DNA from: Steroidobacteraceae bacterium
GTDB lineage: Bacteria; Pseudomonadota; Gammaproteobacteria; Steroidobacterales; Steroidobacteraceae
Direction: 5' to 3'
Length of the DNA: 42,488 bases
NCBI GenBank assembly: GCA_019634915.1
Contig: JAHCAN010000023.1
Span: 1 to 42,488 of the forward strand
The notes below the pieces were generated by a model. That model had not been told where the DNA came from, made no database searches, and saw only the letters and a program-made list of their open reading frames with translations. Position numbers and translations under genes: made by a program. Shown piece by piece: positions 31,829-39,941 of this stretch (its first letter is position 1; each line of letters starts with the position of its first letter).

Positions 31829-32606
31829 GCGGCGCCCCGGCCGGGCGGCTGCGCTGCCGCCCGGCCGTGAGGTGCACGATCAGCGCGAGCGCCGCCATCG
31901 TCCAGACGATCACCGCGCTCGTCGGCAGATCGCTGACCACCGAGATCGCGATGCCGGCGAGATAGCTCACGAACGCGAGCGCGTAGCCGAGACCGAGCTG
32001 GCGCTGCGCGGCGGCGCGATAGGTCGCGACCGCCGGCACGATCAGCGTCGTGAACACGAGGTACACGCCGACGAGCTGCACCGACGCGGTGACGACCAGC
32101 GCGAACAGCACGTAGAAGCCGATGCGCCCGATCCGCTCGCGGCTCGTGAACCACACCGCCGCGAACACCGCGGTGACGAGACCTGTGCGGATCAGCTGGT
32201 CGTGCGAGACCCACAGGATCTGGCCGGCGAGCAGCTCCTTCAGGTTGTCGCCGCCGTGCGGGTCGTTCGCGAGCACCAGGATCTGCGCCGTCGAGGCGAG
32301 CACGAACAGGATGCCGATCAGCGCCTCCTGTACTTCCGGGCGCCGCCGCTCGGTCCAGGTCAGCAGCAGCGCGCCGGCGAGCGCGGCGGCGCCGGCCGCG
32401 GCCTGTGCGCCCCAGCCGGTGACCGGCAGGCCGAACGAGCTCGCGGCGATCACACCGAGACCCGCGACCTGCGCGATCGCGAGGTCGATGAACACGATGC
32501 CGCGCGCGAGCACCTGCTGGCCGAGCGGCACGTGCGAGACGGCGACCAGCAGGCCCGCGACGAGCGCGGGCCACAGGATGCCGAGATCGGTTTCGAGGAG
32601 GTTCAT
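31821..32606 (-). CDS. znuB: Zinc/manganese-type ABC transporter permease (ZnuB-like)
   Basis: A 261-residue permease of the ABC-3 family with eight or so membrane helices. The N terminus has the family motif ARGIVFIDLAIAQVAGLG, a variant of the usual G-x-x-F-x-D-x-x-(S/A)-H/Q segment, and FYVLFALVVTASVQLVGVYLVFTTLIVPA is recognisable in two parts, FYVLFALVVTASVQLVGVY and LVFTTLIVPAVA. It moves metal released by the binding protein across the inner membrane. Its ATG overlaps the stop of znuA by 3 bases. No ATPase gene (znuC) is adjacent on either side, so it must use an ATPase encoded elsewhere or be non-functional. Confidence 0.9.
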   Translation of the reverse strand: MNLLETDLGILWPALVAGLLVAVSHVPLGQQVLARGIVFIDLAIAQVAGLGVIAASSFGLPVTGWGAQAAAGAAALAGALLLTWTERRRPEVQEALIGILFVLASTAQILVLANDPHGGDNLKELLAGQILWVSHDQLIRTGLVTAVFAAVWFTSRERIGRIGFYVLFALVVTASVQLVGVYLVFTTLIVPAVATYRAAAQRQLGLGYALAFVSYLAGIAISVVSDLPTSAVIVWTMAALALIVHLTAGRQRSRPAGAPLS

Positions 32607-33508
32607 TTCGCCACCGCGAGCAGCCGGTCGAGCGTGTCGTCGAACAGGCCGAACAGGTCCTTCGCACCGGGCGTGCCGCCGACCGAGAACGGCAGCAGCA
32701 CGACCGGCGCGTGGATGCGTGCCGCCAGCCAGTCCGCGGCTTTCGGATCGTTGTAGGCATTGCGCAGGATCACGCGGGGCGGCTGCGCGCCGAGTTTCAC
32801 GACGAGCTGGCCGAGGTAGCCCGCGCTCGGCGGCACGCCGGGCTTGGGCTCGATCGCGGCGACCTCGTCGAGCCCGAGCCAGTGGCACAGGTACACCTGG
32901 TCGCGATGCATCACCACGACGGGCGCGCCGACGAGTGGCGCGGCCCGGCTGTTCCAGCGCGCGATCGCGAGCTGCCAGCGCGTGTCGAAGTCGTGGCCGC
33001 GTGCGGTGTAGTACGCCGCGTTGGCCGGGTCGAGCGCCGCGAGGCGTGCGGTGAGCGCCTTCGCGACGATGCCGATGTTGCGCGGATCGAGCTGCACGTG
33101 CGGATTGCCGAGCGGATGGATGTCGCCCATCGCGCGATCGACCCGCGCCGGCACTTCGAGCAGCTGCAGTTGCGCGGCGGCTTCGAAGTAACCCGCGGCG
33201 CCCGGCTGGATCCGCCGGTTGCCCGACTCCCGCACCAGCACCGGCAGCCAGCCGATCTCGAGCTCGGCGCCGTTCGCGACGAGGAGGTCGGCGGTGCGCG
33301 CCCGCGCGAGCAGGCTCGGTTTCGCCTCGACGCGATGCACGTCCTGCAATGCGCTCGTCGCGACGTAGACGTCGACCTTGTCGCCACCGAGCTCGCGCGT
33401 CAGCGCGCCCCAGTCGCTGGTCGTCGCGAGCACCTTGATCGCGGCCTGCGCGGGCAGGCCGGCCAGCAATATCGTCAGCGCGAGTACGCTGCGCATCAGT
33501 CTCGTCAT
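32603..33508 (-). CDS. znuA: Zinc-type ABC transporter substrate-binding protein (ZnuA-like)
   Basis: A 301-residue periplasmic binding protein with a signal peptide (about 1-22, cleavage near AQA-AI). TroA-type metal ligands are visible as H58 (DVHRVEAKPS), H137 (GNPHVQLDP) and H201 (VVVMHRDQVY), with NPHVQLDPRN typical of the family. There is no His-rich loop, which in ZnuA proteins usually suggests zinc sensing at high affinity. The gene is ten bases downstream of the porin-like gene, with AGGAG overlapping the porin stop and 7 bases before its ATG. Zinc is the likely metal, but manganese or iron cannot be excluded. Confidence 0.91.
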   Translation of the reverse strand: MTRLMRSVLALTILLAGLPAQAAIKVLATTSDWGALTRELGGDKVDVYVATSALQDVHRVEAKPSLLARARTADLLVANGAELEIGWLPVLVRESGNRRIQPGAAGYFEAAAQLQLLEVPARVDRAMGDIHPLGNPHVQLDPRNIGIVAKALTARLAALDPANAAYYTARGHDFDTRWQLAIARWNSRAAPLVGAPVVVMHRDQVYLCHWLGLDEVAAIEPKPGVPPSAGYLGQLVVKLGAQPPRVILRNAYNDPKAADWLAARIHAPVVLLPFSVGGTPGAKDLFGLFDDTLDRLLAVAK

Positions 33509-33518
33509 GATCCGGCTC

Positions 33519-34943
33519 CTAGTATTTGTGGGCGCCATGGGCGCCGATGCCGAACAGGTATTGCAACGTGAACTGGCGGTCACGCGCGCCGTCGGCGCGC
33601 GCATCGTCCCAGGCGTACTGCGCGCGCAGGCGCGAGAACTCGCTCGGGTTCCAGTCGAGCATCACCGACACGCGATCGGGACTGGCCGCGCGCAGCAGCG
33701 GGAAGTCGTCGTCGGCGAGCACGCCGTCGTCGACCAGCGCGATGCGCATCGTGCCGGTGTCGAGCGCGTCGTAGCGCGCACCGACGCGCCAGCGCGGGCG
33801 GAACTGGTAGACGCCCTGCAGGTACCAGCCGGAGCCGGTGCCGCGATAGGCATCGGCCAGGCCCGACCCGTCGATGTCGTAGGCGAGCTCGCCGCGCTCC
33901 TCGCGGCGCATGTACTCGCCCTGCAGTTTCAGCTGGCGCTGCGCGCTGTTGCCGTTCGGCGCCCACTTGAGCACTGCATCGGCGACCCAGGTGCGCGCCC
34001 TGCCGGTGAACGCGTTGACGACCGGATCGCCGAGCGCGTTCACATCCTCGTACGTGCGCCCGTCGGCGTGCTGCCCGAGCCACGACACGCCGGCTCGCCA
34101 GCTGGTCGACAGGCCGATGTCGCCGCCGACGTGCGCGAACAGCGCCGTCGCGTCGAGCCCGCTGCGATTGCGCCGCGTGCCGGGGAAGGCCGAGCCGTTG
34201 CCGGCCTCGACGCCGAGCTCGATCAGCAGATCGGCGGGCGCGATCCATTTCAGCTGCAGGCCCTCCTGCGCCATCTGGTTGCCGAAGAACGCCTGGTAGA
34301 CGAGCGGCTGGTCGGCGAAGTCCCAGGCGTGCGCGTGCACTTCGTTCAGATAGCCGAAGCCGGAGAAGAAGCGCCCGGCCTTCGCGGTCAGGCCCGCCGG
34401 CAGCGCGAGCGTGCGCACGAAGGCTTCCTCGACCTCGATCTCGTTCTCGCCGCTGATCGCCGCGGTCAGCATCGCGGAGAAGTACGGATCGACGTTCGCG
34501 CCGAGGGTCAGCTCGGACTCGCCGAGATTGAAGCTGCGCTCGCCGGGACCGACCTCGCCGCCGCTCGGCATGAAGCCGGCGACCTGCCAGTCCTCCGGGT
34601 CGCGTGAGGACGTGTGGTAGCTGCCGCCGATGATCAGCGAGATGGCGGGGTTGAAGGCGGTCGCCGCGCTGCGTGAATCGGACGACGGCGGTGCCGGTGC
34701 GATGTCGGCTTGCGCGGCGGCCGTGAGGTCGGCGGGAACGTCGGCCGCAGCCGCCTGTGCGGCGCTCGCCGCTTCGAGCCGGGCGATGCGCGCTTCGAGC
34801 GCTTCGACGCGCGCCGCGTACTCGGCCTGCAGGGACTGCAATTCCGCGCGCAACGCGCTGGCGTCGTCCGCGGCTTCGGTCGTGGCAGGCAGCAGTGCGG
34901 GCCCGAGCGCGCACAGCGCCACGATGGAATGAGAACGAGACAT
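33519..34943 (-). CDS. Porin-like outer-membrane protein of the zinc locus
   Basis: A 474-residue protein: signal peptide (about 1-24), a short coiled coil (about 28-66, ALRAELQSLQAEYAARVEAL), a low-complexity Ala/Pro linker and a beta-barrel-like C-terminal part of about 370 residues with alternating aromatic strands (FNPAISLIIGGSYHTSS, then GWYLQGVYQFRPRWRVGARY and FSRLRAQYAWDD). The layout, N-terminal coiled coil plus barrel, is that of trimeric porins of the OprO/OprP kind and of outer-membrane proteins often encoded next to znuA homologues. Uptake of metal or a metal complex through the outer membrane is inferred from context. The C terminus ends HGAHKY rather than Phe, which is unusual for a porin. 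A strong AGGAGG precedes its ATG. Confidence 0.82.
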   Translation of the reverse strand: MSRSHSIVALCALGPALLPATTEAADDASALRAELQSLQAEYAARVEALEARIARLEAASAAQAAAADVPADLTAAAQADIAPAPPSSDSRSAATAFNPAISLIIGGSYHTSSRDPEDWQVAGFMPSGGEVGPGERSFNLGESELTLGANVDPYFSAMLTAAISGENEIEVEEAFVRTLALPAGLTAKAGRFFSGFGYLNEVHAHAWDFADQPLVYQAFFGNQMAQEGLQLKWIAPADLLIELGVEAGNGSAFPGTRRNRSGLDATALFAHVGGDIGLSTSWRAGVSWLGQHADGRTYEDVNALGDPVVNAFTGRARTWVADAVLKWAPNGNSAQRQLKLQGEYMRREERGELAYDIDGSGLADAYRGTGSGWYLQGVYQFRPRWRVGARYDALDTGTMRIALVDDGVLADDDFPLLRAASPDRVSVMLDWNPSEFSRLRAQYAWDDARADGARDRQFTLQYLFGIGAHGAHKY

Positions 34944-34972
34944 GGAAATCTCCTCCTGGAGTCAACGAGCCG

Positions 34973-34995
34973 GGGTCCGCGCCGAAGCGCGGCCC
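34973..34995 (-). promoter_or_regulatory. Stable UUCG-tetraloop hairpin between the DUF2946-like gene and the porin gene
   Basis: On the minus strand GGGCCGCGC-TTCG-GCGCGGACCC (34995 to 34973) forms a nine-pair stem with one bulged A, closed by a cUUCGg tetraloop, one of the most stable RNA hairpins. It lies between the small-gene stop (35001) and the porin ribosome-binding site. There is no T-run, so intercistronic mRNA stabilisation or attenuation is more likely than termination. Confidence 0.6.
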
Positions 34996-35000
34996 TGCGA

Positions 35001-35315
35001 TTACCGGACCGGGAGGAGTTCTGGCGGTGCGCGGGAGCGGAAGAACGGAACAGGAGGGCGCCGGGGCTGGAGGACCGCCTCGGCTGGAACCGCGAATGTC
35101 GTGAGCCAGTCGGCGGCCGGCAGGACGCAGGCCGTCGGGCCGGCGGCGCCCTGCAGCGGCGCGATCGACAGGCAGGCTCCGCACAGCTGGGTCGTCGGCG
35201 CGCCGTGCGTGTCGGTCGCGAAATGCGAATAGGCGTGCGCCTCGGCACCGAGCTGTGCGAACAGCAGTGCCAGCGACAGCGCGCGCGCGATCAGCCTGAC
35301 GTGTCGGTGGTGCAG
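35001..35315 (-). CDS. Small DUF2946-like periplasmic protein with no ATG, GTG or TTG start
   Basis: The minus strand from CTG 35315 to the TAA at 35001 encodes 104 residues. A positively charged and hydrophobic N terminus (HHRHVRLIARALSLALLFAQ) serves as signal anchor. It is followed by a His-bearing stretch (AHAYSHFATDTHG), a C45-x2-C48 motif (LCGACLS) and a Pro/Arg-rich tail ending RSRAPPELLPVR. This order is typical of DUF2946 proteins encoded by metal-related loci. Third-codon GC is high, as in neighbouring genes. No ATG, GTG or TTG exists in frame between the upstream stop and the motif, so CTG 35315 (six bases after GGAGG) or CTG 35321 is the only candidate start; otherwise it is a remnant. 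It lies 57 bases upstream of the porin gene. Confidence 0.72.
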   Translation of the reverse strand: MHHRHVRLIARALSLALLFAQLGAEAHAYSHFATDTHGAPTTQLCGACLSIAPLQGAAGPTACVLPAADWLTTFAVPAEAVLQPRRPPVPFFRSRAPPELLPVR

Positions 35316-35321
35316 GGTCAG

Positions 35322-35326
35322 CCTCC
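35322..35326 (-). promoter_or_regulatory. GGAGG ribosome-binding site supporting a CTG start
   Basis: GGAGG (minus strand, 35326 to 35322) is followed by CTGACC and then CTG at 35315, an ideal six-base spacing. It is the best support that the DUF2946-like frame is translated. Confidence 0.5.
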
Positions 35327-35343
35327 GGACGAGGCCCGAGTAT

Positions 35344-36450
35344 CTACCGTTGCGCGCCCGCTGTCATCGGCTGGCCCCAGGACGGGTCGAACGGCACGGC
35401 GTGTTCGGGGCCGATCCCGAGCGACGACACATCCATCACGTGCGTGCGGAAGCCCTGCATGAATCCGCCGCCGGTCCCGCGGGCCCAGTTCATCTTGCGG
35501 CCGTCGGGCGAGACGTGGGCGAGGATGTCGAGGCCGTCGAAGTACGTCAGGCGACGATGTTCGCCGCCGGCGAGATCACCGAGGTAGACCTCCCAGTTCG
35601 TTTCGGTGAGCGCCTTGACGTACACGTAGTGGCGCCCGTCGGGAGCCGGAGTCGGGTGCCAGTTCATGCCGTTGTCGTAGGTGTGACGGCGCCAGTCGGT
35701 GCCGTCGCGCCTGATCGTGAATATCGTCATCGGCGTCGGCCGCACCTTCTTGTAGTCGGAGCGCTTCCAGGCCCGGAAGATGATGTGCTCGCTGTCCGGC
35801 ATGAAAAACGGCGCGCCCTCCTGCCAGTCGTCGGTCCGCGTGACCTGGAACTCTCCGGTACCGTCGGAGCGCATCACCCAGATGTCCATGTTGCCGTCGA
35901 TCTGCCGGCCGAACGTGATCCATTTGCTGTCGGGCGACACCGAGACTTCCGCCTCGTACCACTCGTTGTTCGTCAGGCGCTGCAGCTGGCCGCCGTGCAG
36001 GTCGGAGCTGTACAGCTCGGCGCCCTGCGGGTAGTCGTCCGAGTCGGACCAGTTGCCGACCGGCATGTCGATGCGATCGCGCGTCGAGGTCCAGACGATG
36101 CGTTGGCCGTCGGGGAAGAAGAACGAGCAGCCGTCCTGGCCGTGGTCGTTGACGTTCCACATCTCCCTGCCGTCGTCGGTGAAGATCCACGTGAGTGCGC
36201 CGAGGCCGCCGTTCTTCATCGGCACCGCGCGTGGATCACGCGTCTGCGCGATCAGGTGGCGCGAATCCGGCGCCCAGTACGCTTCAGCCGCATCCGGGAT
36301 GTTCGGGATCATGTGCGACGGCAGCTCGCGCGCATCGGCGGGAGCGGGAGCCGGTCCGGCCTGTTCGACCGCGGACACGAGACCGGTGGCCGACGCGATG
36401 GCCACGAGCGCAAACCGGTACAGGAAGGGCGCAGGAGTTCTCATTCGCAT
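35344..36450 (-). CDS. Secreted PD40/TolB-like beta-propeller protein
   Basis: A 368-residue protein with a signal peptide (about 1-30, MRMRTPAPFLYRFALVAIAS then ATGLVSA). At least six PD40-like blades are visible: WAPDSRHLIAQ, FFPDGQRIVWTS, VSPDSKWITFGRQ, FMPDSEHIIFR, APDGRHYVYVK and VSPDGRKMNWAR. It is likely a periplasmic or surface binding propeller, but no enzyme motif is seen. The reading frame stays open to 37008; ATG 36450 is chosen because it opens the signal peptide. Only about 22-28 bases separate its stop from the DUF2946-like start, so it may be the first gene of the zinc operon. Its role there is unknown. Confidence 0.8.
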   Translation of the reverse strand: MRMRTPAPFLYRFALVAIASATGLVSAVEQAGPAPAPADARELPSHMIPNIPDAAEAYWAPDSRHLIAQTRDPRAVPMKNGGLGALTWIFTDDGREMWNVNDHGQDGCSFFFPDGQRIVWTSTRDRIDMPVGNWSDSDDYPQGAELYSSDLHGGQLQRLTNNEWYEAEVSVSPDSKWITFGRQIDGNMDIWVMRSDGTGEFQVTRTDDWQEGAPFFMPDSEHIIFRAWKRSDYKKVRPTPMTIFTIRRDGTDWRRHTYDNGMNWHPTPAPDGRHYVYVKALTETNWEVYLGDLAGGEHRRLTYFDGLDILAHVSPDGRKMNWARGTGGGFMQGFRTHVMDVSSLGIGPEHAVPFDPSWGQPMTAGAQR

Positions 36451-36621
36451 TGCGTTCACCGTGGTGGAGTCGATGGCCCGCGCGGGATGATCCTCCCGCC
36501 GCGAAGGGTCGCCAAGGCCGGGGCAACGACATTCTTGCGGCAAAACCATCGTGCAGTCACCGGCGCCCCCCTTGCCGGCCGTCCCGGGCCCTGATACTTT
36601 GCTGAACAAAGGTACGGGAAG
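36451..36621. promoter_or_regulatory. Divergent promoter region between the PD40 gene and padR
   Basis: These 171 bases hold both promoters. On the plus strand a TTGCCG (36572-36577) and GATACT (36593-36598) pair, with a short 15-base spacer, is the only plausible padR promoter. It overlaps the candidate PadR operator described separately. No clear pair is seen for the minus-strand gene. Confidence 0.4.
36595..36614 (+). promoter_or_regulatory. Candidate PadR operator
   Basis: TACTTTG (36595-36601), CTGAA, CAAAGGTA (36607-36614) form a near-perfect palindrome, TAC-TTTG against TACCTTTG, directly on the padR leader and the likely -10 element, ending 7 bases before the padR ATG. PadR proteins usually repress their own operon by binding such sites. 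Assignment is by position and symmetry only. Confidence 0.6.
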
Positions 36622-36957
36622 ATGAACTACGATCGCGAATTCCTGACCGGCAGCCTCGGCACGCTGATCCTCGCACTGGTCGGCGAGCGGCCGATGTACG
36701 GCTACGAGATCCTGCAGGAATCGCAGCGGCGCAGCGGCAACCGCCTGTCGATGAAGGAGGGCACGCTGTACCCGGCGCTGCACCAGATGGAGCGTGCGGG
36801 GCTGCTCGCGTCCGAATGGCGCCAGGGCGATACCGGCCGCGCGCGCAAATACTACCGTCTCACCGCGAAGGGCCGCCGGCAGGCGCTGTCGAAGCGCCGT
36901 CAATGGGAGGCGATGTCCGCCGCGATGCGCAGCATCCTCGGAGGCTTCAATGGATGA
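36622..36957 (+). CDS. PadR family transcriptional regulator
   Basis: A 111-residue winged-helix repressor of the short PadR class. The DNA-binding domain (about 20-90) includes PMYGYEILQESQRRSGNRL, then EGTLYPALHQMERAGLLASEW with the recognition helix and wing (GRARKYYRLTAKGRRQ). It lies at the head of a seven-gene exporter operon and overlaps the next gene by 8 bases (ATG 36950). A palindrome just upstream of its start is a candidate self-operator. The inducing ligand is unknown. Confidence 0.93.
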   Translation: MNYDREFLTGSLGTLILALVGERPMYGYEILQESQRRSGNRLSMKEGTLYPALHQMERAGLLASEWRQGDTGRARKYYRLTAKGRRQALSKRRQWEAMSAAMRSILGGFNG

Positions 36958-37708
36958 CTCGCGCGACGTCGATGCGCTGATCGCGCGCATCGTGCGCGAC
37001 GCGCGCATTCCGTGGCGTCGCGCGCGCGAGGACCTGCGTCGCGAGCTCGGCAGCCACTTCGAAGCCGCCGGCGATACACGCGCGGCGCTGCGCGCGTTCG
37101 GCGACGAAGCGGAGCTGGTCGACGAACTGCGCCGCGTATACCGGCGCGACTACCTGATGGTCTGCGCCGCGAAAGTGCTCGTCTCGGTCGTCGTGACGCT
37201 GGCCGTCGCGCTCGCGCTCCAGCTGCTCGTCAGCCTGCGCTTCGGCGGCACGGCCACGCTCCTGCACCTGTCCGCCGGCTTTCGCATGTCCGCGGCCACC
37301 GCGACGGCGATGGCGGTCTGCCTCGTCGCGACCTGGGAGTTTGCGCGGCGTCCCTTCGAGGACTGGCTGGCGCCCGGTGCGATGGCGTTCTACGTGGGGC
37401 TGGTCTTGCTCGCGGTGATGGTCTACGGGTTCGGCGGCGCGACCGTGCTGTGGTCCGTCGTGCTGCTCGGGCTCGGCAGCCTGTGCCACCGCCTCAGCTG
37501 GCGGAAAGCGAGACTGCCGCTCACCGTGCTCGTCTTCGCGCTCGCGATCGGTGCACTGCACGGCACCGAGAATGCCACCGTCGATTTCCTGCGGGCGCTG
37601 GTCGCGGGCGCCGGCCTCGCGGCGATCTGGCGATCGACTCCCGCCGTGCTCGACCGCATCGATCAACTGTTCGCCCACCGTTTCGGCCTCAACCACGGAG
37701 AACCTTGA
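36950..37708 (+). CDS. PadR-associated permease-prefix membrane protein
   Basis: A 252-residue protein. The N-terminal soluble region (about 1-65, DDSRDVDALIARIVRDARIP with WRRAREDLRRELGSHFEAA) matches the 'permease prefix domain 1' kind found in proteins encoded after padR. Six or so membrane helices follow. It probably helps regulate or anchor the exporter. The ATG at 36950 is supported by GGAGG at 36939-36943, six bases upstream, while the alternative start at 36954 is in another frame. Its stop overlaps the next start (ATGA at 37706-37709). Confidence 0.85.
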   Translation: MDDSRDVDALIARIVRDARIPWRRAREDLRRELGSHFEAAGDTRAALRAFGDEAELVDELRRVYRRDYLMVCAAKVLVSVVVTLAVALALQLLVSLRFGGTATLLHLSAGFRMSAATATAMAVCLVATWEFARRPFEDWLAPGAMAFYVGLVLLAVMVYGFGGATVLWSVVLLGLGSLCHRLSWRKARLPLTVLVFALAIGALHGTENATVDFLRALVAGAGLAAIWRSTPAVLDRIDQLFAHRFGLNHGEP

Positions 37709-38184
37709 TGAAACGCGCAGCCGCCTGCCTCCTGTCCGTCATGCTCTGCGGCGCGATGTCCGCGCTGGCCGCGGATGCGCCGGCGAACTTCGCCGGGACC
37801 TGGAAGCTCGATACCGCGCGCGGCGAGAACCTCGGCATGATGTCCGCGCTGCAGCAGACGGTGATGATCACGCAATCGCGGGATGCGCTGGTGCTGCGGG
37901 AGACCTCGGACTTCCAGGGCCAGAAGAGCGAGCGCGAAGTGCGTTACGACCTGACCGGAGCGCCCGTGACGAATCCGGGCCCGATGGGCGGCAAAGCCGA
38001 GACCGTGGCGCGATGGGAAGGTGACAGGCTGGTGGTCACGTCGACCGCGGAAGGTTCGGTCGCGGGCACGAAGAGCGTGCGCACCGAGACGCGCTCGCTG
38101 AGCAGCGACGGCAGGACGATGACCGTAGAAAGCGTACGCGGCGCCGGCAAGCCGGTGATCATGGTGTACGGGAAGATCGGGTGA
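37708..38184 (+). CDS. Small secreted lipocalin-like protein of the exporter operon
   Basis: A 158-residue protein with a signal peptide (about 1-22, ending ALAADAP). The mature part opens with FAGTWKLD, a lipocalin-like beginning, and consists of eight or so beta strands (for example SEREVRYDLTG, ETVARWEGDRLVV, KSVRTETRSLSSDGR). It may bind a small hydrophobic ligand in the periplasm, which fits the exporter context, but the family is only suggestive. It shares overlaps with both neighbours and lacks Cys outside the signal peptide. Confidence 0.7.
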   Translation: MKRAAACLLSVMLCGAMSALAADAPANFAGTWKLDTARGENLGMMSALQQTVMITQSRDALVLRETSDFQGQKSEREVRYDLTGAPVTNPGPMGGKAETVARWEGDRLVVTSTAEGSVAGTKSVRTETRSLSSDGRTMTVESVRGAGKPVIMVYGKIG

Positions 38185-39248
38185 AGCGTGCCGCCGTGCT
38201 CGCGGCTGCCGGCGCACTGGCCGTGCTCGCCGCGGGCATCTACTGGTGGCAGCTGCGTCCGGGTGAAGACTCCGGGCAGGCGGCGGCGGCGCGCGTGGTG
38301 ACGCCGGAGCGGCGCACCGTCGCGTCGTCGGTGCTTGCGACCGGGGTCGTGCGCCTGCGCGTCGGCGCCGAAGTGCGCGTCGGATCGCAGGTGTCCGGCA
38401 TCGTGCAGGAGCTGAACGTGACCGTGGGCTCGCACATCGACCGCGGCGCCGTCATCGCGCGCATCGACTCGCGCGGCATCGAGGCACGCCTCGCGCAGGC
38501 GCGCGCCCAGATCGGCGTGATCGAGCAGGAGGTCGCCCGCGCGCGCGTCGAGCTCGCGCGCGTGCAGCGTCTCGAGGAGCGCAGGCTCGTCGCGCAAAGC
38601 GAAGTCGAGGATCGCCGGCTCGCGCTCGCCGAGGCGACGGCGCGGCTCGAGAAGGCGCGGCGCGATGCCGCGGTCGTCGAGACCGAGCTCGGCTACGCGG
38701 TGATCCGCGCGCCGATCGCCGGCACCGTCGCGTCGGTGACCACGCAGAAAGGCGAGACCGTCGCGGCTTCGTTCACGACGCCGACTTTCGTCACGATCAT
38801 CGGCGACGATGCGTTGCAGCTCGTCGCGATGGTCGACGAGACCGACATCGGCGGCGTCGCCCCCGGCAACCCGGTCAGTTTCTCGGTCGAGGCGTTTCCC
38901 GCGGAGGAGTTCCGCGGCCACGTCGAACGGATCGCGCCGAAGGGCACGATCATCTCGGGTGTCGTCAATTACGAAGTGATGATCGGCATCGACGGGTCGG
39001 CCGAGCTGCTGAAGCCGGACATGACCGCGAACGTGACGATCGAGACCGCGCAGCGCGAGGCGCTCGTCGTGCCGAACGAGGCGATACTGCGTGACGAGAG
39101 CATCCGCTATGTCCTCGTGCAGACCGACGGTGGAACCGACAGGCGCGAGGTCGTCATCGGCGCGCGCGCCGGCGGTGTCACCGAGATCCGCCGCGGGCTC
39201 GCACCGACCGACCGCGTGCTCGTCGGCGCGGCGCGCCAGGAGAATTGA
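38181..39248 (+). CDS. MacA-like periplasmic adaptor (HlyD family)
   Basis: A 355-residue adaptor starting at GTG 38181, overlapping the previous stop by 4 bases. It has an N-terminal membrane anchor (about 4-25) and a lipoyl/barrel-sandwich half (VRVGSQVSGIVQELNVTVGS, then YAVIRAPIAGTVASVTTQKG) around a long alpha-helical hairpin (about 90-165, many Glu/Arg). It also has a beta-barrel domain (VDETDIGGVAPGNPVSFSVEA). It bridges the inner-membrane ABC transporter to an outer-membrane exit duct. No outer-membrane factor gene is in the window. Confidence 0.93.
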   Translation: MKRAAVLAAAGALAVLAAGIYWWQLRPGEDSGQAAAARVVTPERRTVASSVLATGVVRLRVGAEVRVGSQVSGIVQELNVTVGSHIDRGAVIARIDSRGIEARLAQARAQIGVIEQEVARARVELARVQRLEERRLVAQSEVEDRRLALAEATARLEKARRDAAVVETELGYAVIRAPIAGTVASVTTQKGETVAASFTTPTFVTIIGDDALQLVAMVDETDIGGVAPGNPVSFSVEAFPAEEFRGHVERIAPKGTIISGVVNYEVMIGIDGSAELLKPDMTANVTIETAQREALVVPNEAILRDESIRYVLVQTDGGTDRREVVIGARAGGVTEIRRGLAPTDRVLVGAARQEN

Positions 39249-39251
39249 CGC

Positions 39252-39937
<686 letters not shown>

Positions 39938-39941
<4 letters not shown>

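Noticed and set aside
36451-37008. N-terminal extension of the PD40 protein frame
   Set aside because: It runs opposite padR, has no domain pattern, and the signal peptide starts at 36450.
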